The position numbers and the translations under genes are program-made. A model generated the notes under the pieces. That model saw nothing but the letters and a program-made list of their open reading frames with translations, made no database searches and was not told where the DNA came from. DNA of 5,261 nt from Verrucomicrobiota bacterium (GTDB lineage Bacteria; Verrucomicrobiota; Verrucomicrobiia; Limisphaerales; AV2), in the NCBI GenBank assembly GCA_003219675.1, contig QHPW01000482.1:1-5261 (forward strand). The letters run 5' to 3'. Positions within the stretch are counted from its first letter, which is position 1; each line of letters starts with the position of its first letter. Of the stretch, positions 4,880 through 5,261 are shown piece by piece.

Positions 4880-5261
4880 AGAGAATTTTGAAGATCATCG
4901 CGGTCCTGGGAGTGCTCGCTTTGGGTGTCTGGATTTTTCAGATGCTCTTTCCCGGGGATGAAAAGCGGATTCGCAAGATGCTGGCGGCAGTTGCGGAAAC
5001 CGCCGCAGTGAAACCGAATGAAAACCCGCTCTTCAAACTGGCCGGCGCGAGCAAACTGGTCGGCTTCTTCAGCCCGGATGCGGTGTTGAAGGTGGAGGTG
5101 CCGGGCGTGGAGGTTCGTTCCATCAACGGCCGCGACGACCTGTTGCAAGCCGTCACCGCGGCTCGCGCGAGCTTGCAGGAAGCCAGAGTTCAGTTGCACG
5201 AAATCCACGTGACGCTGGAGCCGGACCGGCGATCGGCCGCCGCTCAACTGGTGGCTTCGGC
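4876..5261 (+). CDS. Membrane-anchored NTF2-like protein (partial, runs off the right edge)
   Basis: The frame is open from a GTG at 4876 to the window end (128 codons visible). The GTG shares four bases (GTGA) with the signal peptidase stop, a classic coupled-translation junction, and has a usable ribosome binding site. Residues 1-23 (KRILKIIAVLGVLALGVWIF) form a basic-then-hydrophobic anchor or uncleaved signal. The rest has helix-rich DEKRIRKMLAAVAETAAVKP, then KLVGFFSPDAVLKVEVPG, then a 'SINGRDDLLQAV' segment and 'HEIHVTLEPDRRSAAAQLV'. The order of helices, the 'F..DA...V' strand and the 'I.GRDDL' motif fits the NTF2-like/SnoaL cone fold. I also recall similar short Verrucomicrobiota proteins annotated as nuclear transport factor 2 family. 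The molecular role is unknown. Its overlap with the peptidase gene suggests co-production; it might be a substrate or partner, which is inference only. Confidence 0.75.
   Translation, partial: MKRILKIIAVLGVLALGVWIFQMLFPGDEKRIRKMLAAVAETAAVKPNENPLFKLAGASKLVGFFSPDAVLKVEVPGVEVRSINGRDDLLQAVTAARASLQEARVQLHEIHVTLEPDRRSAAAQLVAS

Noticed and set aside
4843..5247. A 134-codon minus-strand open frame at the right end
   Set aside because: It is antisense to the GTG-started NTF2-like frame, which has a membrane anchor, a ribosome binding site and a coupled junction.

Overview
The window looks like part of a Verrucomicrobiota chromosome, most likely from a soil or freshwater lineage near Pedosphaera/Limisphaerales. 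The case rests on a very large two-component regulator-propeller histidine kinase paired with a NarL-type regulator, a short S26 signal peptidase coupled to an NTF2-like protein, a secreted protein with a 'VVIEAEHF' start, moderately GC-rich DNA, and the near absence of Shine-Dalgarno sequences. Acidobacteriota or another propeller-kinase-rich phylum cannot be excluded from one window.

Layout. The left three quarters is read on the minus strand, from about 3876 down to 1. It holds a 982-residue sensor kinase (3876-928), then a NarL/FixJ response regulator that starts inside the kinase's last codons (941-309). After a 119-base gap comes the first 63 codons of a secreted protein running off the left edge (189-1). 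The gap carries an inverted repeat, GGAGTAG-N10-CTACTCC (269-292), suitably placed to be an operator for the secreted gene. A 514-base divergent intergenic region (3877-4390) follows. It has no convincing gene but contains two hairpin-forming blocks, one of them an imperfect 26-base-arm palindrome of a dispersed-repeat type. The right end is read on the plus strand. It holds a compact signal peptidase I (4391-4879) and, overlapping it by 4 bases (GTGA), a membrane-anchored NTF2-like protein truncated by the window edge (4876-5261).

How the genes may work together. The kinase has an exported double seven-bladed propeller plus a Y_Y_Y domain, one membrane helix, and a cytoplasmic HisKA_3/HATPase core. 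It should sense an extracytoplasmic ligand, plausibly a glycan fragment by analogy with Bacteroides hybrid systems, and phosphorylate Asp59 of the co-transcribed regulator. The next gene on that strand, the secreted protein, is the obvious candidate target. The signal peptidase/NTF2-like pair is a separate, divergently transcribed unit with no clear functional link to the sensor system.

I do not see a wholly new system here. The observations most worth testing are the candidate operator, the altered box E of the signal peptidase, its translational coupling to the NTF2-like gene, and the intergenic palindromes.
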